Positions 33,724-45,838 of a stretch of DNA of 64,000 bases are shown here, piece after piece. The DNA is from Candolleomyces eurysporus (Eukaryota; Basidiomycota; Agaricomycetes; Agaricales; Psathyrellaceae). The DNA lies in contig JANBPK010000844.1 of the NCBI GenBank assembly GCA_027579435.1, forward strand, positions 186,001 to 250,000, given 5' to 3'. Each line of letters starts with the position of its first letter. Position 1 is the first letter of the stretch. The notes under the pieces are model-generated. The model was not told the DNA's origin. It ran no database searches and worked only from the letters and a program-made list of their open reading frames with translations. Position numbers and translations under genes: made by a program.

Positions 33724-34956
33724 ATGTCTACCTTTTCGAACGAGTCTACCAGTGGCATGATGTCCCCAGGGACCANTCGCCCGTCCACAGCCTATCAGAT
33801 GGGGTGGCATCATCTTCTTCAAGGTGAGTACGGTATCCAGTGCACGTTCGATCCCTCGATCTCCGTGGTTGGTTCATCTTCAGCTGAACGGTCTTGCAGG
33901 TGGAGGAGATCGTTTTCGAGGCTCCTAGATATAGGTTCGCGGAGCATTCCGAAGTCTTCGAGACCATGTTCAACCTACCTGCTGGAGGCGACGGGACTGT
34001 TGAGGGACGGGATGAAGAGCATCCGATTGTCCTAGAGGGCCATCAGGCCGCTCACTTCCATGCTTTGTTGAAGGTTCTCTACCCAACGTGAGTGTCGTGA
34101 CCGTTCTTCCAAGTCAGTAACTGATAGGCCAAATGACGAGGATAGACCAGACGACATGATCTCCGGTACCGTTAAATTGGATAAAGAGGGGTGGGTCGGG
34201 GTGTTCAACTTATCCACTAAGTGGAGTATGAAGAAGGTGTGTCTAAAGTTGCATCAACTACGCTCCCATCAGGGGTGACGAACATTGATCCTTCAGGTTA
34301 GAAAGCTCGCCATCGACGAACTCTCCAAGCTTTCTCTTGACCCGGTAGAGAAAGTGGCCCTGGGTCGGGAGCATAAAGTCGCAAAATGGTTCCGAGATGG
34401 GCTGACCGAACTCGTGTCCGAATGTCCCATCCGGCCTTTGGCCGAACTCAAGTCTCAACTGGGGTTGGAGTTGGCGTGCACTCTGTTATGGATCCAGAAC
34501 CAGACTCTTGCCAACTCGAAACCCCGCGAACAAGGCTTAGTCCTCACCGGTCTCTCCCTCGGCATGCTCGCGTGCTGGTACTGCAAAGCCGCGATGTTGA
34601 CAACGGGTACAAATTGTCACTCCTGCTCTCGGGCAATAGCACTCGATGATCGGGGAGCGCTCTGGCTGGGCTCTGGACCACGCCCGACGTACATTGACAC
34701 TCATCTCCCAGAGACTGGACCTGCAACGTCCGCTTTCTGTATAAACCTGCAGTATGTGATGTGCAGAGGGTGCTCGAATAGCGCATTTTCCAACGTGAAT
34801 CTTATCTGTCCCTCCAGGTTGTGCTTACGCACGACTACCGATGCATTCTTTAATCTGAGGCCGGATCAGATTGTGACGGAGGGGGATAGCGCTTCCCACA
34901 GAATACTCGAGGAATTGGGAGACGAAATTGCAGGTTATGAATCTTGGGACCAGTGA
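33724..34956 (+). CDS. B12: BTB zinc-ribbon protein, + strand
   Basis: Exons are 33724-33823 (MSTFSNESTSGMMSPGT ... PIRWGGIIFFK), 33900-34087 (VEEIVFEAPRYRFAEHSE, LEGHQAAHFHALLK), 34128-34236 (EGWVGVFNLSTKWSMKK) and 34297-34956. An N at 33777 adds one base to exon 1; without it the frame runs straight into RWGGIIFFK, so it is read as an assembly flaw. The protein is about 351 residues. The first ribbon is CWYC-x10-CHSC. The second begins CRGC but ends C-P-S-R-L-C, two residues longer than usual. The tail is GDEIAGYESWDQ. It is inverted within the array, head-to-head with B11 and tail-to-tail with B13. Confidence 0.8.
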
Positions 34957-36160
34957 TTAATCCACCTCGTCTTTTTTTACACCTTCTGATATGGCAGCAC
35001 TTGCAGTAGCACACATTTCCAATGCGTTACATGATTGCAACCTTCTGTGTAGAGCAGAATTATTTTACCCAGAGGAGACGTACTACCGTAGAATCAGAGA
35101 GCATTTCTCTATCGCGAAACTGTTGTTCCCTTTCAGTGTTCGGGAGAACCGCACGACGAGAGCACCAGGTTGAACGTCCATTTTCACCTTGCCCTGGACG
35201 GCGTCTGTGGCCGTACTGTATTGGGATGTACGAGTCCAACTGAAGGTGCGTCTTTCACGCTTCCTTCATCCCATCAACTTCATTTTTCGCCTCCACTCTT
35301 TCATTTCTCGTTTTAGGATCGCTCTCGCGTTTTCTCGAGTCATTTAATTTCGAGGCCACGACTCAATATACGACCGGCGCGATGGATGCACAAATGACGC
35401 CATCTTGCAGAAAGCCGGATGCCCAACGGAAGTCTTGAGATGGACCAGGGTGGAATCGGAGGGCGGCCTCGGCTGTTTCGTTGGTTGTTCCTAGTGTGAG
35501 AGACTTCGGGTTTGCCGCTGCGATACCCTCGTTCGTCGAACTTGAGTTATCTGCCGCCATGCCTGAGGATGAGGATCATTACGTTGCGCGATATATTTGA
35601 GGGAGAATTTTCTGATGAGTCCTTGTGGTGTTTCAACCTCCCCAAGGTTTCCTATTGCCCTTTCCCCACCTTCGATCTTTTCGTCCGACTTGACATTTTA
35701 TGGGATTGTGGGACGACGGGTATTACCCTTCTCGATGATACTCGCCCAGCTCACTCGGGACTGAAGGAATGAACCCTTTTGTCGTCTATCTCTCCGTGTC
35801 CGTTCATGTTTCTCCATATATAATTTCATCCAGCCCAATTGCTGTCCACTACTGTCTATCAGCTGACAAGAACCCGAAGCCATGGGATGGGTTCCTCCCG
35901 CGAACACTGCGGCGATCACGGTGTATTCGCGTAAGCCCGAAGGAAGAGGAGAGCATTGCGTGCGTAAGGGTCGCTTCTAATATTGGTATTTCCGTGGTCA
36001 TGCTCGAATGCACCAGACTGAATCGTCAAATTCACTCCGATGTCGATACGAATGGGGTCTCATCGGTATGTCATAAGGAGGGATGAATGCAGAAACAAGG
36101 AGAACTAGGCTACGTCTCTTCAGCAAGCATGTTGCTCCTACTCTTATTATGCTTTAGTAA
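34957..36160. other. tail-to-tail spacer between B12 and B13
   Basis: No intact gene. Element B (TGCTCGAATGCACCAGACTG followed by AAT and CAAATTCA) lies at about 36000-36035. A frame at 35505-35590 reads IPSFVELELSAAMPEDEDHY and may be a Chs7-like C-terminal trace. Confidence 0.35.
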
Positions 36161-37369
36161 TTACTGGTCCCAAGATTCGTATCCAGCAATTTCGTCCCCA
36201 AACTCCTCGAGTATCTTCTGAGAAACGCTACTACTGTCAACCGCGTTCTTAGGAGCCTTTACCCTTAGGGTCTGGTGGCCAGTGGGGAGGGAGCATGTGG
36301 GACAGGCGTGATTCTGGAGAGGAAGCGCCTCTCTCGAGCAGCTCCTGCACAGGAGATATTGCAGGTTAATCATGAGATTTGACGTTGCGGGCCCAGTGGC
36401 TGGAAGCTGAGTGATGGTGCCTGTAGTGCCTACCCCTGTGGCTAAGTAGAGGGCCTTGGGATCGTCGACCACGATCGTCCGTCCGCAGGAATGACAGTTT
36501 CTATCGCTCGTGAACATTGCAGCTTCGCAGCCGTAGTAGCACCTGAGCATGCGGAGAGTAGGGCCACAAAGAACGAAGCCTGTACCAAGAGGTGTTGAAA
36601 GAGTCTGGGTCTGGATCCACAACAGGGTGCACACCATCTCCGCCCCCAGCTGAGACTTTAGTTCGTCCAAAGGCCGGGTGGGATGTTCAGAAATGAGTTC
36701 GATCATCCCGTCCTGGAACCACTTCGCGACTTTATGCTCTCTTCCTAGGGCAATCTTCTCCACCGGGCCCAGAAAAGCCTTGCAGAGCTCGCCGATGGCG
36801 TGCTTTCTGATCTGGAGAGAATCAATGTCTATCACTGGTAATTGGGAGTTAGATCGTTGAACTTTGAGCGCACTTTTTTCATGTTCCACCTTGTCGATAA
36901 GTTGAGCACGCCGATCCATTCCTCCTTCTCCAATGTGAAGGTACCAAATATCGAGTCATCTGGTCTGTCGTCATCTGGCCTGTCAATTCCTGACTTGAGA
37001 GAACGGTTATGACACTCACGTCGGGTATAGAATCTTTAGCAACGCATGGAAGTGGGAAGCCTGATAGCCCTCCAGCGCAATTGGATGCTCTTCGTCCCGT
37101 CCTTCGACAGTCCCGTCGCTTCCAGCGGGCAGGTGAAACATAGTCTCGAAGACCTCGGAATGTTCGGCAAGCCTATATCGAGGTGCCTCAAAAACGAGAT
37201 CCTCAACCTGCAGGAGCGTTCAGATGAAGATCAACCATTCAAGTAGATCGACGGGTCGAGGATACATTGCTATACACACTTTGAAGAAGATGGTGCCACC
37301 CCATCGGATAGGCCTTGGACGGACAATTGTGCTTGGGGACGTTCCGTCACTTGCGGACTCGGTGGACAT
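36161..37369 (-). CDS. B13: BTB zinc-ribbon protein
   Basis: Exon 1 is 37369-37281 (MSTESASDGTSPSTIVRP, then RPIRWGGTIFFK). Exon 2 follows (VEDLVFEAPRYRLAEHSE, LEGYQASHFHALLKILYP). Exon 3 begins PDDDRPDDSIFG after a GACAG acceptor and ends STRWNMKK. Exon 4 is 36811-36161 (IALGREHKVAKWFQDGMIEL). The first ribbon is C-Y-Y-G-C with one extra residue, then x10-CHSC; the second is CRSC-x11-CPTC. The tail is GDEIAGYESWDQ. Exon 3 has a small internal repeat of the DRPDD motif. No stop or frame break was seen. Confidence 0.8.
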
Positions 37370-37441
37370 GGTGATGATATGAGCGAAGAGGACTTGATAC
37401 GTGAAGTAAGGCTATCGATCAAATAATATAAGGATAGTGCA

Positions 37442-37461
37442 GGCACGAGGCCGACCATGTG
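37442..37461 (-). promoter_or_regulatory. upstream element A of B13
   Basis: GGCACGAGGCCGACCATGTG, one base different from the B4 copy and 73 bp before the start. Confidence 0.55.
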
Positions 37462-37697
37462 CTCCGCAAATGAGCGCCTTGAACTTTATTCTGTATTGGG
37501 TTGCCGACGGGTAGCACCATTGCCAGCCTGGACCCTCCTTAGACTGTTACCAACGAGCAGGTGCAGAGCTGTTTTGCGCCAAATGCGACGTGTTTTTGTA
37601 GCAGTACAAAGTATTCTCCTATTGCGATACGGCTGCTCCCTCCAAAGTTTACTCCCCTCGGGAGTCGAACGAGAGAGCGCCAGCACGAAGTCAATGG

Positions 37698-37729
37698 GAC
37701 TGATTAGATTAAATCAGATCGTGGCTGTG
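37698..37729 (+). repeat. GATTAGATTAAATCAGATCG spacer repeat variant
   Basis: Copy of the spacer repeat with an extra AATCA inserted before GATCGTGGCTGTGG. Confidence 0.5.
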
Positions 37730-37754
37730 GCAAGCCTCCATCAAACGACCACTT

Positions 37755-38500
37755 CGCTTGCACTCCAGCCACGCTTGCACCCTGCGCACTACGCGTTGCT
37801 TTCCGCATGGACGCCGAACAACGAGCTCTCCTCAGTAGAGAAACAGGCAAAAAAAAAGGCGCAAGGATGGCAAATTTCGGACTTTCATCCCCTCTCTCCG
37901 AGAACACGCTTAGTTATCCTTGGTCTTCGTCTCCACTCTCGCCGTCCTGCTCCCTTGCTGACTTGCCCTCGCACCTGGAGGGATGGTGGCTTCAATCTCT
38001 CGGACGCTATCTGTCAATGTCATTGTGACCACGAAAGTGGTCGCGAATGGGCGTACCTTGACGGTGAGCTTCCTCTACTCTTAAACTTGCATAGGTTTCA
38101 GATGCCAGAGTTGACGGATCGTTCATTGCGACCTTTCGGGATGGCCTCCGAGTGCTTGTTATATTTGGCACAAAAGCGTATATTCGAAAGTGCTGGTTAC
38201 TTTCTTCCCATTTTCTTTCCATTTTTTCATCCTTTCATTTTTATCGTTTTCAAATCAATCGATTTTGCTCGATATCGCGATTCCCGAGCTCTGTCTGCAT
38301 TCTTTCGTTTCGTCGTTCTTCGCGGCTCCTATCGCAGAGTCTGGCTGTCAANTTTTTTTTTTTGAGCTAGAGGTGACGATTCAAAATTATCATTTTGTGC
38401 GATGGTTTTGTAGCAGGTTGATCCTGTGCCCGGTTCTTCGTATCTGCTCGCGTCGTTTAATATACAATTCCATTCAACCATGCAATACTACCAAATGACA
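37755..38500 (+). pseudogene. Chs7-like relic
   Basis: The best-preserved exon is 37983-38063, MVASISRTLSVNVIVTTKVV then ANGRTLT, followed by a GTGAGC donor. It aligns position by position with MVAATFLALLVNVIVAW and VEAGTLSSLI of the unit at 57600. The rest is CT-rich with an N and a T run at 38351, with no continuous frame. Confidence 0.4.
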
Positions 38501-38832
38501 GGAATTCAAAGTCGTGCGTCCCTTTCAGGAAAACTTTGTGAAGTCAATGGTGTCGTCTCTATAGATGGTTTTAACGGCAAACGCGAAAGGCGAGGAGAGC
38601 ATTGGTCGCTTAACGCTCACTTCTGATTATTTTGATTGGCAACGGGTGCTCGATGACACGATCAAATGCACGAGATTGAATCACCCAAATCCCTTCTCTG
38701 ATTTCGAGCCGGATCCAGTCTCATTATATGTGGTGATCTTCGATTTTATGCGTGAATGGTTGAAGAAGGTGGGTTAGGCTACATCTTTCTATCACTAGAT
38801 CCAAAGGTATCAAACAAAACCAGGGTCAATGG
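38501..38832. other. spacer with element-B block
   Basis: Holds GGCAAACGCGAA near 38577 and AAATGCACGAGATTGAAT near 38665, the same pair of words found in that order at 53337-53440. No gene. Confidence 0.4.
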
Positions 38833-40042
38833 CTACTCGTCCCAAGATTCGTATCTGGCTATTTCGTCCCCGAACTCCTCCAGAATTTTCTCAGACGCAC
38901 TATTGCCCTCGACGACATTCTTTTTACATATGACCGACATATCTTGGAAGCTATTATTGCGAGTACACGAAGAACAGGTATAGTTCACACAGGCGAACGC
39001 GAGCTTCGAGCAGTTCCTGCACATCACATTTTGCAGGTTGATACAGAATGTGGCCGTCGCAGGTCCGGTGGTTGGAATGCAGCGGTCCACCCACATAGAT
39101 GATCTGCCTTCAGCTAGACATAGGGCGTTGCGGTCGTTAACTGCTATAGCTCGAGAGCAGGAGATACAGATTGTATCGCTCGTGAACATCGCAACTTTGC
39201 AGTACCAGCAAGCGAGCATGCCCGGGGTAAGACTAGCAAGGAACAAGCCCTCTTCACGAGGCTTGGGAAGAGTCTGGATGTGGATCCACAGCAAGGTGCA
39301 AGCCATCTCCGCTCCCAGCTGAGATTTGAGTTCGGTCAAGGGCGGGACAGGGTACTCTGAAACAAGTTCGGTCAGCCCGTCCTTGAACCATTTCGCGACT
39401 TTATGCTCTCGACCTAGAGCGACTTTCTCGACTGGAGCCAGAGCAAGCTTGGAGAGTTCGTCGATCGCGTGCTTTCTGATCTGAAGAAACAATGCTCAGC
39501 ACTGGATTTTCAAGAGAGGTTTATGGGCACACCTTCTTCATTGTCCATCTAGTCGACAAGTTGAGCACCCCGATCCACTCGTCCTTCTCCAATGCAAATT
39601 TTCCAGAGATCAGGTCGTCGGTTCTATCATCGTGAATAGGTCGTCAATTACTGACGACGATTGGGGTTAGAGAACCTACGTAGGGCAGAGAACGCCCAAC
39701 AATGCATCAAACTCAGAAGCCCGATACCCCTCCAGGACAATCGGATGTTCTTCATCTCGTCCTTCAACAATTCCGTTGCTCCCAGTAGGTAGGTGGAACA
39801 TGGTCTCGAACACCTCGGATTCTTCGGCAAACCTATATCTAGGGGCCTCAAAAACGCTCTCCTCAACCTGAGACATCGTTCAGCTGAGTATCAGCCATCC
39901 GCGCAGATCGAGCGATCAACGATGCACTAGATACTGCACACACCTTGAAGAAGATGGTGCCACCCCATCGGATACGTTTTGGACGGGCCCTGCATCCTGG
40001 GGACGTCCCGCTATTGGCAGGCTCGTTCAAGGCAGTAGACAT
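38833..40042 (-). CDS. B14: BTB zinc-ribbon protein
   Basis: Exon 1 runs from 40042 (MSTALNEPANSGTSPG, then RPKRIRWGGTIFFK). Exon 2 is VEESVFEAPRYRFAEESE and LEGYRASEFDALLGVLCP. Exon 3 is KFALEKDEWIGVLNLSTR. Exon 4 is 39480-38833 (GREHKVAKWFKDGLTELV). Ribbons are CWYC-x10-CISC and CRNC-x11-CSSC; the tail is GDEIARYESWDE. All parts are open. It belongs to the GREHKVAKWF subfamily with B16, B18, B19, B21 and B22. Confidence 0.8.
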
Positions 40043-40132
40043 GATAATGGCGGTGGTGGTGCTAATAGGAGCGAAGGAGGATAGGTGCTCGATATGGGAA
40101 ATGAAGTTATCGATCACATATAAGTTCACCCA

Positions 40133-40152
40133 GGCACGAGGCTGCCCATGTG
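40133..40152 (-). promoter_or_regulatory. upstream element A of B14
   Basis: GGCACGAGGCTGCCCATGTG at 91 bp before the start; the inverted ends GGCAC and GTGCC are kept. TTATCGATCACATATAA stands between it and the gene (near 40108). Confidence 0.55.
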
Positions 40153-40167
40153 CCCTCAGAACGAGCG

Positions 40168-40957
40168 CTATCTTGCCTCGCCACATCCGAACGTGCCCGG
40201 AGCTTTGATGCACAGGTTTATATAATGCACGCCACCCAGATGAGACTTCAGTTCGGCCAAAGGCCGGATGGGATGCTCAGAAACGAGCTCGTTTATCCCA
40301 TCTTGGACCCATTTCACGACTTTATGCTCTCGACCTATAGCAATCCTCACTGGGTTCAGAAAGGCTTTTCAACGGCAGGTTTTCTGATCTTGAGAGACCA
40401 TGTTCAGCGCTCAACGTTGGAGAGATTTTGTTCAATCTTTAGCCGCACCTGCTTCATGTCCCATCTCGTCGACAAGTTGAGCATGCAGATCCATTTCTCT
40501 TTGTCCAATTTCAATCCACCTGAGATAAAATCGTGTGGCCTGTCAACGTTATGCAGACCGTCAATTCCGAGGCTTGGAAGTAAGGTTACGATACTCACGT
40601 TGTGTAGAGGTCGTTCAACAAGGCATAGAAATGGGCAGCCTTATAATCCTCCAAAACAATTGGATGGTCTTCATCCTCTCCCTCGATGTGCCCGTTGCTT
40701 CCAGTGGGCGGGTGGAACATGGTCTCGAAGACTTCGGAATGTTCGGGGAATCTACGTCGAGGAGCCTCAAAGATGATTTCCTCGACCTGCAACACCATTC
40801 AGCTAAAGATCGACCATCCACTCGGACCAATCGTCAATGTATTGAATACCGTACACACTTCGAAGAAGACGATGCCACCCCCTCGTATACGTTTTTTTGG
40901 ACGCGCGATGGGCCCGGGGACGTCCCATCATTGACGGCCTTTAAAGGAGTTAGGCAT
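40168..40957 (-). pseudogene. B15: truncated BTB gene
   Basis: Exon 1 (ATG 40957) runs into a stop after MPNSFKGRQ; one base is missing before GPIARPKKRIRGGGIVFF. Exon 2 is open (VEEIIFEAPRRRFPEHSE, LEDYKAAHFYALLNDLYT) and exon 3 is open (LDKEKWICMLNLSTRWDMKQ). Exon 4 is shifted near its start, keeps GREHKVVKWVQDGINELVSE and stops after LKSHLGG, so both zinc ribbons are lost. The gene abuts the promoter of B14. Element A begins only about 23 bp from the ATG (40980), so the leader has also been deleted. Confidence 0.8.
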
Positions 40958-40979
40958 GATAGTGGTAGAAGTGAACGCA

Positions 40980-41552
40980 ACACAAGGCTGACCATGTCCC
41001 CTTCGAATGGGCGCCATTTTTGCCTTGTTTGGGGCTATGCCCAAATGTCCCTCGAACCAAACACAGAGAATTGTCTGATTTCAAAGAGTAGTATCGTTAC
41101 ACAAGTCGATTGTATCATGATATTTCAATCCGATGGCTTATACTCAAATCACACTTCCTGGGAGTGGCCTGAAGTGGACGTTGGAGAATGAGCAGGGCTT
41201 GAGGAATCCAGAGTGTGCCCGTGTAACTCCGCATGTGTCCTACATACGAGCAGTCAGTGATGTTAATGGCGTTGGAATCGTCGACGAATCTCAGGTCATC
41301 AGTGGCAAAGTGTATTTTACCCTGGTACCTGCGGACGCCTTTAACGGTTAACGCGAATGAAGAGGAGGAAATTGTGTGTTTAAGTGAATCTCCAAGCTTC
41401 ATCGTGGGCGGGTGCCCGCTGCAATGCTCGAATGCACCAGGATGAGTCGCCAAATCTCATTCATGACATCGATCCGGATGTGGTATCATCGATATGTCAC
41501 AGGGATCAATACTAGGACTGAATATTGGAGGCGTGCAAAACTACATCGGTGA
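40980..41552. other. spacer upstream of B15
   Basis: Contains element A of B15 (CACAAGGCTGACCATGTCCC at 40979) and an element-B block (TGCTCGAATGCACCAGGATG near 41425, then CCAAATCTCATTC). No gene. Confidence 0.4.
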
Positions 41553-42777
41553 CTACTGATCCCAGGATTCGTATTCAGCTAGTTCGTCCGCAAACTCCTC
41601 CAGGACTCTTTGGGAAGCGCCACTGATCTCGACCACTCTCTCAGCGGGGATCAGTCTCAAAGATCGGTAAGGAGTGTCAGCGGAACATGTGGGACACGTG
41701 TGGTTTGTGAGAGGTAGCGCGTTGTTTGAGCACGTCCTGCAGGTCACATACTCCAGATTGATAGTACAGAATTCGGATTGTGCAGGTCGAGTAGGATGTG
41801 GACGCCGAGTGCGTCGGAAGCTCGCATTGCCATGTCCATCAGCCAGATAGAGAGCGCTCCAGTCGTCAAGTGCTATCGTCCGAGAGCAGGAAGTACAGCT
41901 TCTGCTGCTCACGAACATCGCAGCTTGGCAGTAGTAGCACGCGAGCATGCCAAGGGTAGGGCCGGTAAGAGCTGGAACTTCCCCATGAAGCTTTTGAAGG
42001 GTCTGGATCTGAACCCACAACAAGGTGCACGCCATCTCCGCCCCCAGCTGAGACTTGAGTTCGGGCAAGGGCCGAATGGGATGTTCGGACACAAGTTCGG
42101 ACAGTCCGTCTTGGAACCATTTAGCGACTTTATACTCCCGACCTAGTGTGACTTTCTCCACCGGGTCCAGAGGAACCTTGGAGAGTTCGTTGAAGGCAAG
42201 GGTTCTAATCTGAAGGATTGATGTTCGTCACTCCTCAGTGGGGAGCAATTAACGTAACTTTGGGCAGACCTTCTTCATGCTCAACCTAGTCGATAAATTC
42301 AGCACACCGATCCATTCCTCCTTCCCTAATTTGAAGCTGCCTGAGATCATGTCATCTACCCTAGCCTCGTCACGCAGATCGTCAGATACTGACCTGAGAG
42401 AGGGGTTGTGGCACTCACGTTGGATAGATCACCTCCAGCAGGGCCTTGAAATGGGCTGCCCGATAGCCCTCCAATACAATCGGATGCTCCTCGTCTCTTC
42501 CTTCGACATTCCCGTCGCCCCTAACAGGTAGGTGGAACATGGTCTCGAAGACCTCGGAAAGTTCTGTAAACCTATATTGAGGAGCCTCGAAAACGATGTC
42601 CTCAATCTGATTCCGTTCAGCTGAAGACCAATCATCCACGCAGATCGAGTGATCGACCGCACTGTATACCTGACGCACCTTGAAAAAGATGATGCCACCC
42701 CATCGGATACGTGTTGGATGGGCCACGGGCCCAGGCGACGTTCCGTCGCTGGCAGACTTGGTCAAAGCAGTAGACAT
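41553..42777 (-). CDS. B16: BTB zinc-ribbon protein
   Basis: Exon 1 is 42777 to about 42680 (MSTALTKSASDGTSPG, RIRWGGIIFFK). Exon 2 starts about 42608 (IEDIVFEAPQYRFTELSE, LEGYRAAHFKALLEVIYP). Exon 3 is GKEEWIGVLNLSTRLSMKK, with Leu for the usual Trp, and a GTCTGC donor. Exon 4 is 42209-41553 (GREYKVAKWFQDGLSELV). Ribbons are CYYC-x10-CTSC and CRTC-x11-CPTC; the tail is ADELAEYESWDQ. The stretch between the ribbons carries an unusual basic patch (RRTRRPHP). Confidence 0.78.
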
Positions 42778-42848
42778 GGTGGTGGCGGCTGGAGTGAAAA
42801 AAGAAGCGTGCTCGAGATGTGAGATAAAATCATCGCATCACACACGTA

Positions 42849-42868
42849 GGCACGAGGCCGACTAAATT
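42849..42868 (-). promoter_or_regulatory. upstream element A of B16
   Basis: GGCACGAGGCCGACTAAATT: the first half matches, the CATGTG half is lost, and a long T run follows. 72 bp from the start codon. Confidence 0.45.
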
Positions 42869-43035
42869 TTTTTTTTTATGGGCCCTGAGAACAAGCGCTG
42901 ACTTTGCCCCGTTCCGCACGAACGTCCCGCCAAGCAGATCCAGACAAACTGTTTGAAAGGGGGCTTCCCTGCACGGGTATAGAGTATGATTACCTGTCAA
43001 AACAGTGGACAGTAGTTCTTACCCAAATATTAAAA

Positions 43036-43055
43036 TTGATTAGATTGTAGCTGTA
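43036..43055 (+). repeat. spacer repeat variant
   Basis: TTGATTAGATTGTAGCTGTA, a shortened version of the repeat at 14141. Confidence 0.4.
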
Positions 43056-43339
43056 CAGGTTGATTCTTGGATCAACGAATCAGAATCCAGATTTCGCCTT
43101 CTTTCCTCTCTTTCTGCCCACAACATACCGTGATGGCTGCTCCACAGGGGCACTGTGACGGGTTGAAATCCAACATGATTGAAGCTGCCTAACCTTTATC
43201 CTGCCTGCGGTGGAAGAGGAAGAAGCTTGCCGTTGCTAATGTTTGTCCTTTTCGTTCAAATCGAATCCGCTCTCGAACCCACCTAGCGAACAGCGATTTG
43301 CTAGTATAAAGGAGGTCAAATGGCAAGAGAAACATGATT

Positions 43340-44460
43340 AGCGAAGAACCCTCCGCACTCGCTAGACCCGTTCCAACTGCATTTATCGTCGGGTGAGTTG
43401 GCACCCAGCTCAAGCTTTTCTTGCTTGCCTTGGCGTCTGCGGTCGATCTCGCCGTTGTTTACATTGACACAGGCTTCGTCTTCCTCTAGCCTTCTCGCCG
43501 TCCCAGTCGCTCGACGCTTACAGCTCCTCCAAAACTCTTCCACACGGATCGCGAGACTCCCAGGCCACTCCCTCGACCCTGTCTGTCTTCACCAACAGCT
43601 TGCTAGCGTTGACGACTTGAGGGAGATGCATACAGGCATGGTGGCTGCAATTTCCAAGTGCTTTAATTAAATTGGGCCACAGGTGAAGGTCAAGACGTTG
43701 AAAAGCTTTGGTGTAAGTCTTCATCGTTTTTCTGGTAACTCCTTCATCCAATCCGAATCTCCCCTTTCAATCTGGTATCATTACTTCTTATCAGCTGCTA
43801 CTCTGCTTCCTTGTCCTTCGCGACAAGTCTTGAAAAGTACTAATACCTCCCCTACTTAGCTTCTCGTTTCTCCTCTTCGGCATGGCGAGCTACCCCCATT
43901 GGGCATTTGACTCGCAGCGGCGAACGTCTTTGGGCGAGCGTTGAATGTCCTGCAGGGGTCGAGGAATGTGCCACTCTTTGTCTTGACGGATATATGCACC
44001 TGCGCGAGTTTTCTTTCCTCATCGTTCATTCGGAGCCCCGTATCGGTTTTTTCCCCCCTCTGTTTGGTCACTTGCTCATCGATTCGTTGAATCATTCATT
44101 CCCCCTGCTAATGCTACTCCCATCATCTATCTTTCTCCCTTTTTCTCGTTTGTTTGTACTCTCGCTGATTCGTCCCATCCCCTTTCTCTTTCGCGACCGC
44201 TCTCTTCACATTTGCCCCGAGCGAGGGCGAATAAGCGAGGATGAACGAATTGGCTCTCAGCACGGATTCGTTTGCCAGCCTCGCCAACGGATTCTCTCTT
44301 CAGCACGACACTCATCTACGTCATTAAGTCGCAAATTGTCCTCAAACCCCTCAGTGAGATGAGGTCTATGTCGTTCTATTGCCACGCGATTTTGGATGTG
44401 TTGAGACAGTCGGCGTAGTTGTCAGAGGGTGTTATTTATATGTTGTGTGGGTGGGTGAGG
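43340..44460 (+). pseudogene. Chs7-like relic
   Basis: CCCGTTCCAACTGCATTTAT with a following GTGAGT donor (near 43370) matches the same place in the unit at 50240. MHTGMVAAISKCF (43627-43665) is the start of the MVAATF exon, then interrupted. VLKPLSEMRSMSFYCHAI (44339-44390) aligns with the TRPMxxYLL exon of other units, with a stop soon after. Otherwise CT-rich. Confidence 0.42.
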
Positions 44461-44532
44461 CTACATCTCTTGGACAATACTCCTACCACCGCTGCTAGAT
44501 TGAAGTATAGGTCGAAAAACTAGAACAAGTAA

Positions 44533-45727
44533 CTACAGGTCCCAGGATTCGTATCTAGCTATCTCTTCCCCAAACTCCTCAAGTATCTTGTTAAAAGCGC
44601 TACCTTCTTCAATCACATTGTCCTTAGGTTTCAATTTGAAATACTGATCGCTCGTACTGCAGGGACACGAAGGACAGGCATAGCGAGAGCTCTTGCCTGA
44701 GGAGAACGCGCGGTTCAAGCGGCTCCTACACATCACAGATTGCAGATTGATATGGAAAGTGGCCGTTGCAGGTCCAGCGTCTGGGATACTAGTGCCGGTG
44801 TACATGATAAATGATCCCTCAAATAGATAGAGGGTGCTGCAATTGTCGATTTCTATTTCTTCAAAACAGGAAAACCAGCTTCTATCGCTCGTGAACATCG
44901 CAGCTTGGTAGTAGAGCATGCGAGCATACTGAGGGAAAAGCCAGTAAGGACTAGGCCTTCTCCACAAGGCTTCCGAAGAGTCTGGTTTAAAATCCACAGC
45001 AGCGTGTACGCAATCTCCGTCCCCAGCTGATATTCGAGCTTGGCCAACGGCCTGATGGGATGGTCAGACACAACTTCAGACAACCCGTCCCCAGCCCAGG
45101 ACGACTTTCTCCACCGGGTTTAGAGAAACCTTGCAGAGTTGGCTTATGGCATGTTCTCTAATCTGAAGAATCAATATTAACCACTGAAGAATAGAGAGTT
45201 TCTAATAGAAATTTAAGTACACTCGCCTCATGCTCCACCTCGTCGATAATTTGAGCACTCCAATACATTCCTGCTTCTTTATTGTGAAGCTGCCTGAAAT
45301 CAGGTCATTTGCCCTATCCTCATCATGTGGACCGTCAGGTGCTAACTTATGAGTGGTTATGACACCTACCTTGGGTAGATGACCTTTAGCGAAGCTTCGA
45401 ACTGGGCCGCCTGATATTCTTCCAATGCAATCGGATGTTCTTCGTCTCGTCCAAGTTCGAAAGCTCCATCACTTCCAGCAGGTAGGTGGAAGATAGTCTC
45501 GAAGATCTCAGAATGTTCGGTAAACCCGTATCGAGGAGCGTCGAAAACGATCTCCTCGACCTGAAACATCGCATATCGGCCGTCCACGCAGACCGAGCGA
45601 TTAAACATGCCCCAGATACCATACACACCTTGAAGAAGATGATGCCACCCCATCGGATACGTTTTGACCGGGCGACGGGCCCTGGTGACGTCGCATTATT
45701 GGCTGGCTCATTAAAGGCGATAGACAT
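44533..45727 (-). pseudogene. B17: frameshifted BTB zinc-ribbon gene
   Basis: Exon 1 (ATG 45727, MSIAFNEPANNATSPG) and exon 2 (VEEIVFDAPRYGFTEHSE, with an extra residue in FELGRDEEHPIALEEY) are open. Exon 3 has Cys for the conserved Trp (KKQECIGVLKLSTRW). Exon 4 has lost about ten residues around GREHKVAKWF, so the frame breaks near 45095, and it shifts again within the first ribbon (LAC... to LYYQAAMF). Two ribbon cysteines are replaced (RSWFSC, CRSRLN). The tail EEIARYESWDL survives. Confidence 0.8.
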
Positions 45728-45818
45728 GGTGATAGTAGTGGTAGCAAAAGAGGGTGCGTGCTCGATATGTAAAACGAACTTAATGAAGTGTCAATCATAT
45801 ACATAGACATCTTTAAGC

Positions 45819-45838
45819 GAGCCCGAGGCTGACCATGC
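45819..45838 (-). promoter_or_regulatory. upstream element A of B17
   Basis: AGCCCGAGGCTGACCATGCG, 92 bp before the ATG. Confidence 0.45.

Noticed and set aside
37457..38365. 302-residue + strand open frame
   Set aside because: It crosses the spacer repeat and the Chs7-like exon in a frame different from the conserved one and runs into an N and a T run.
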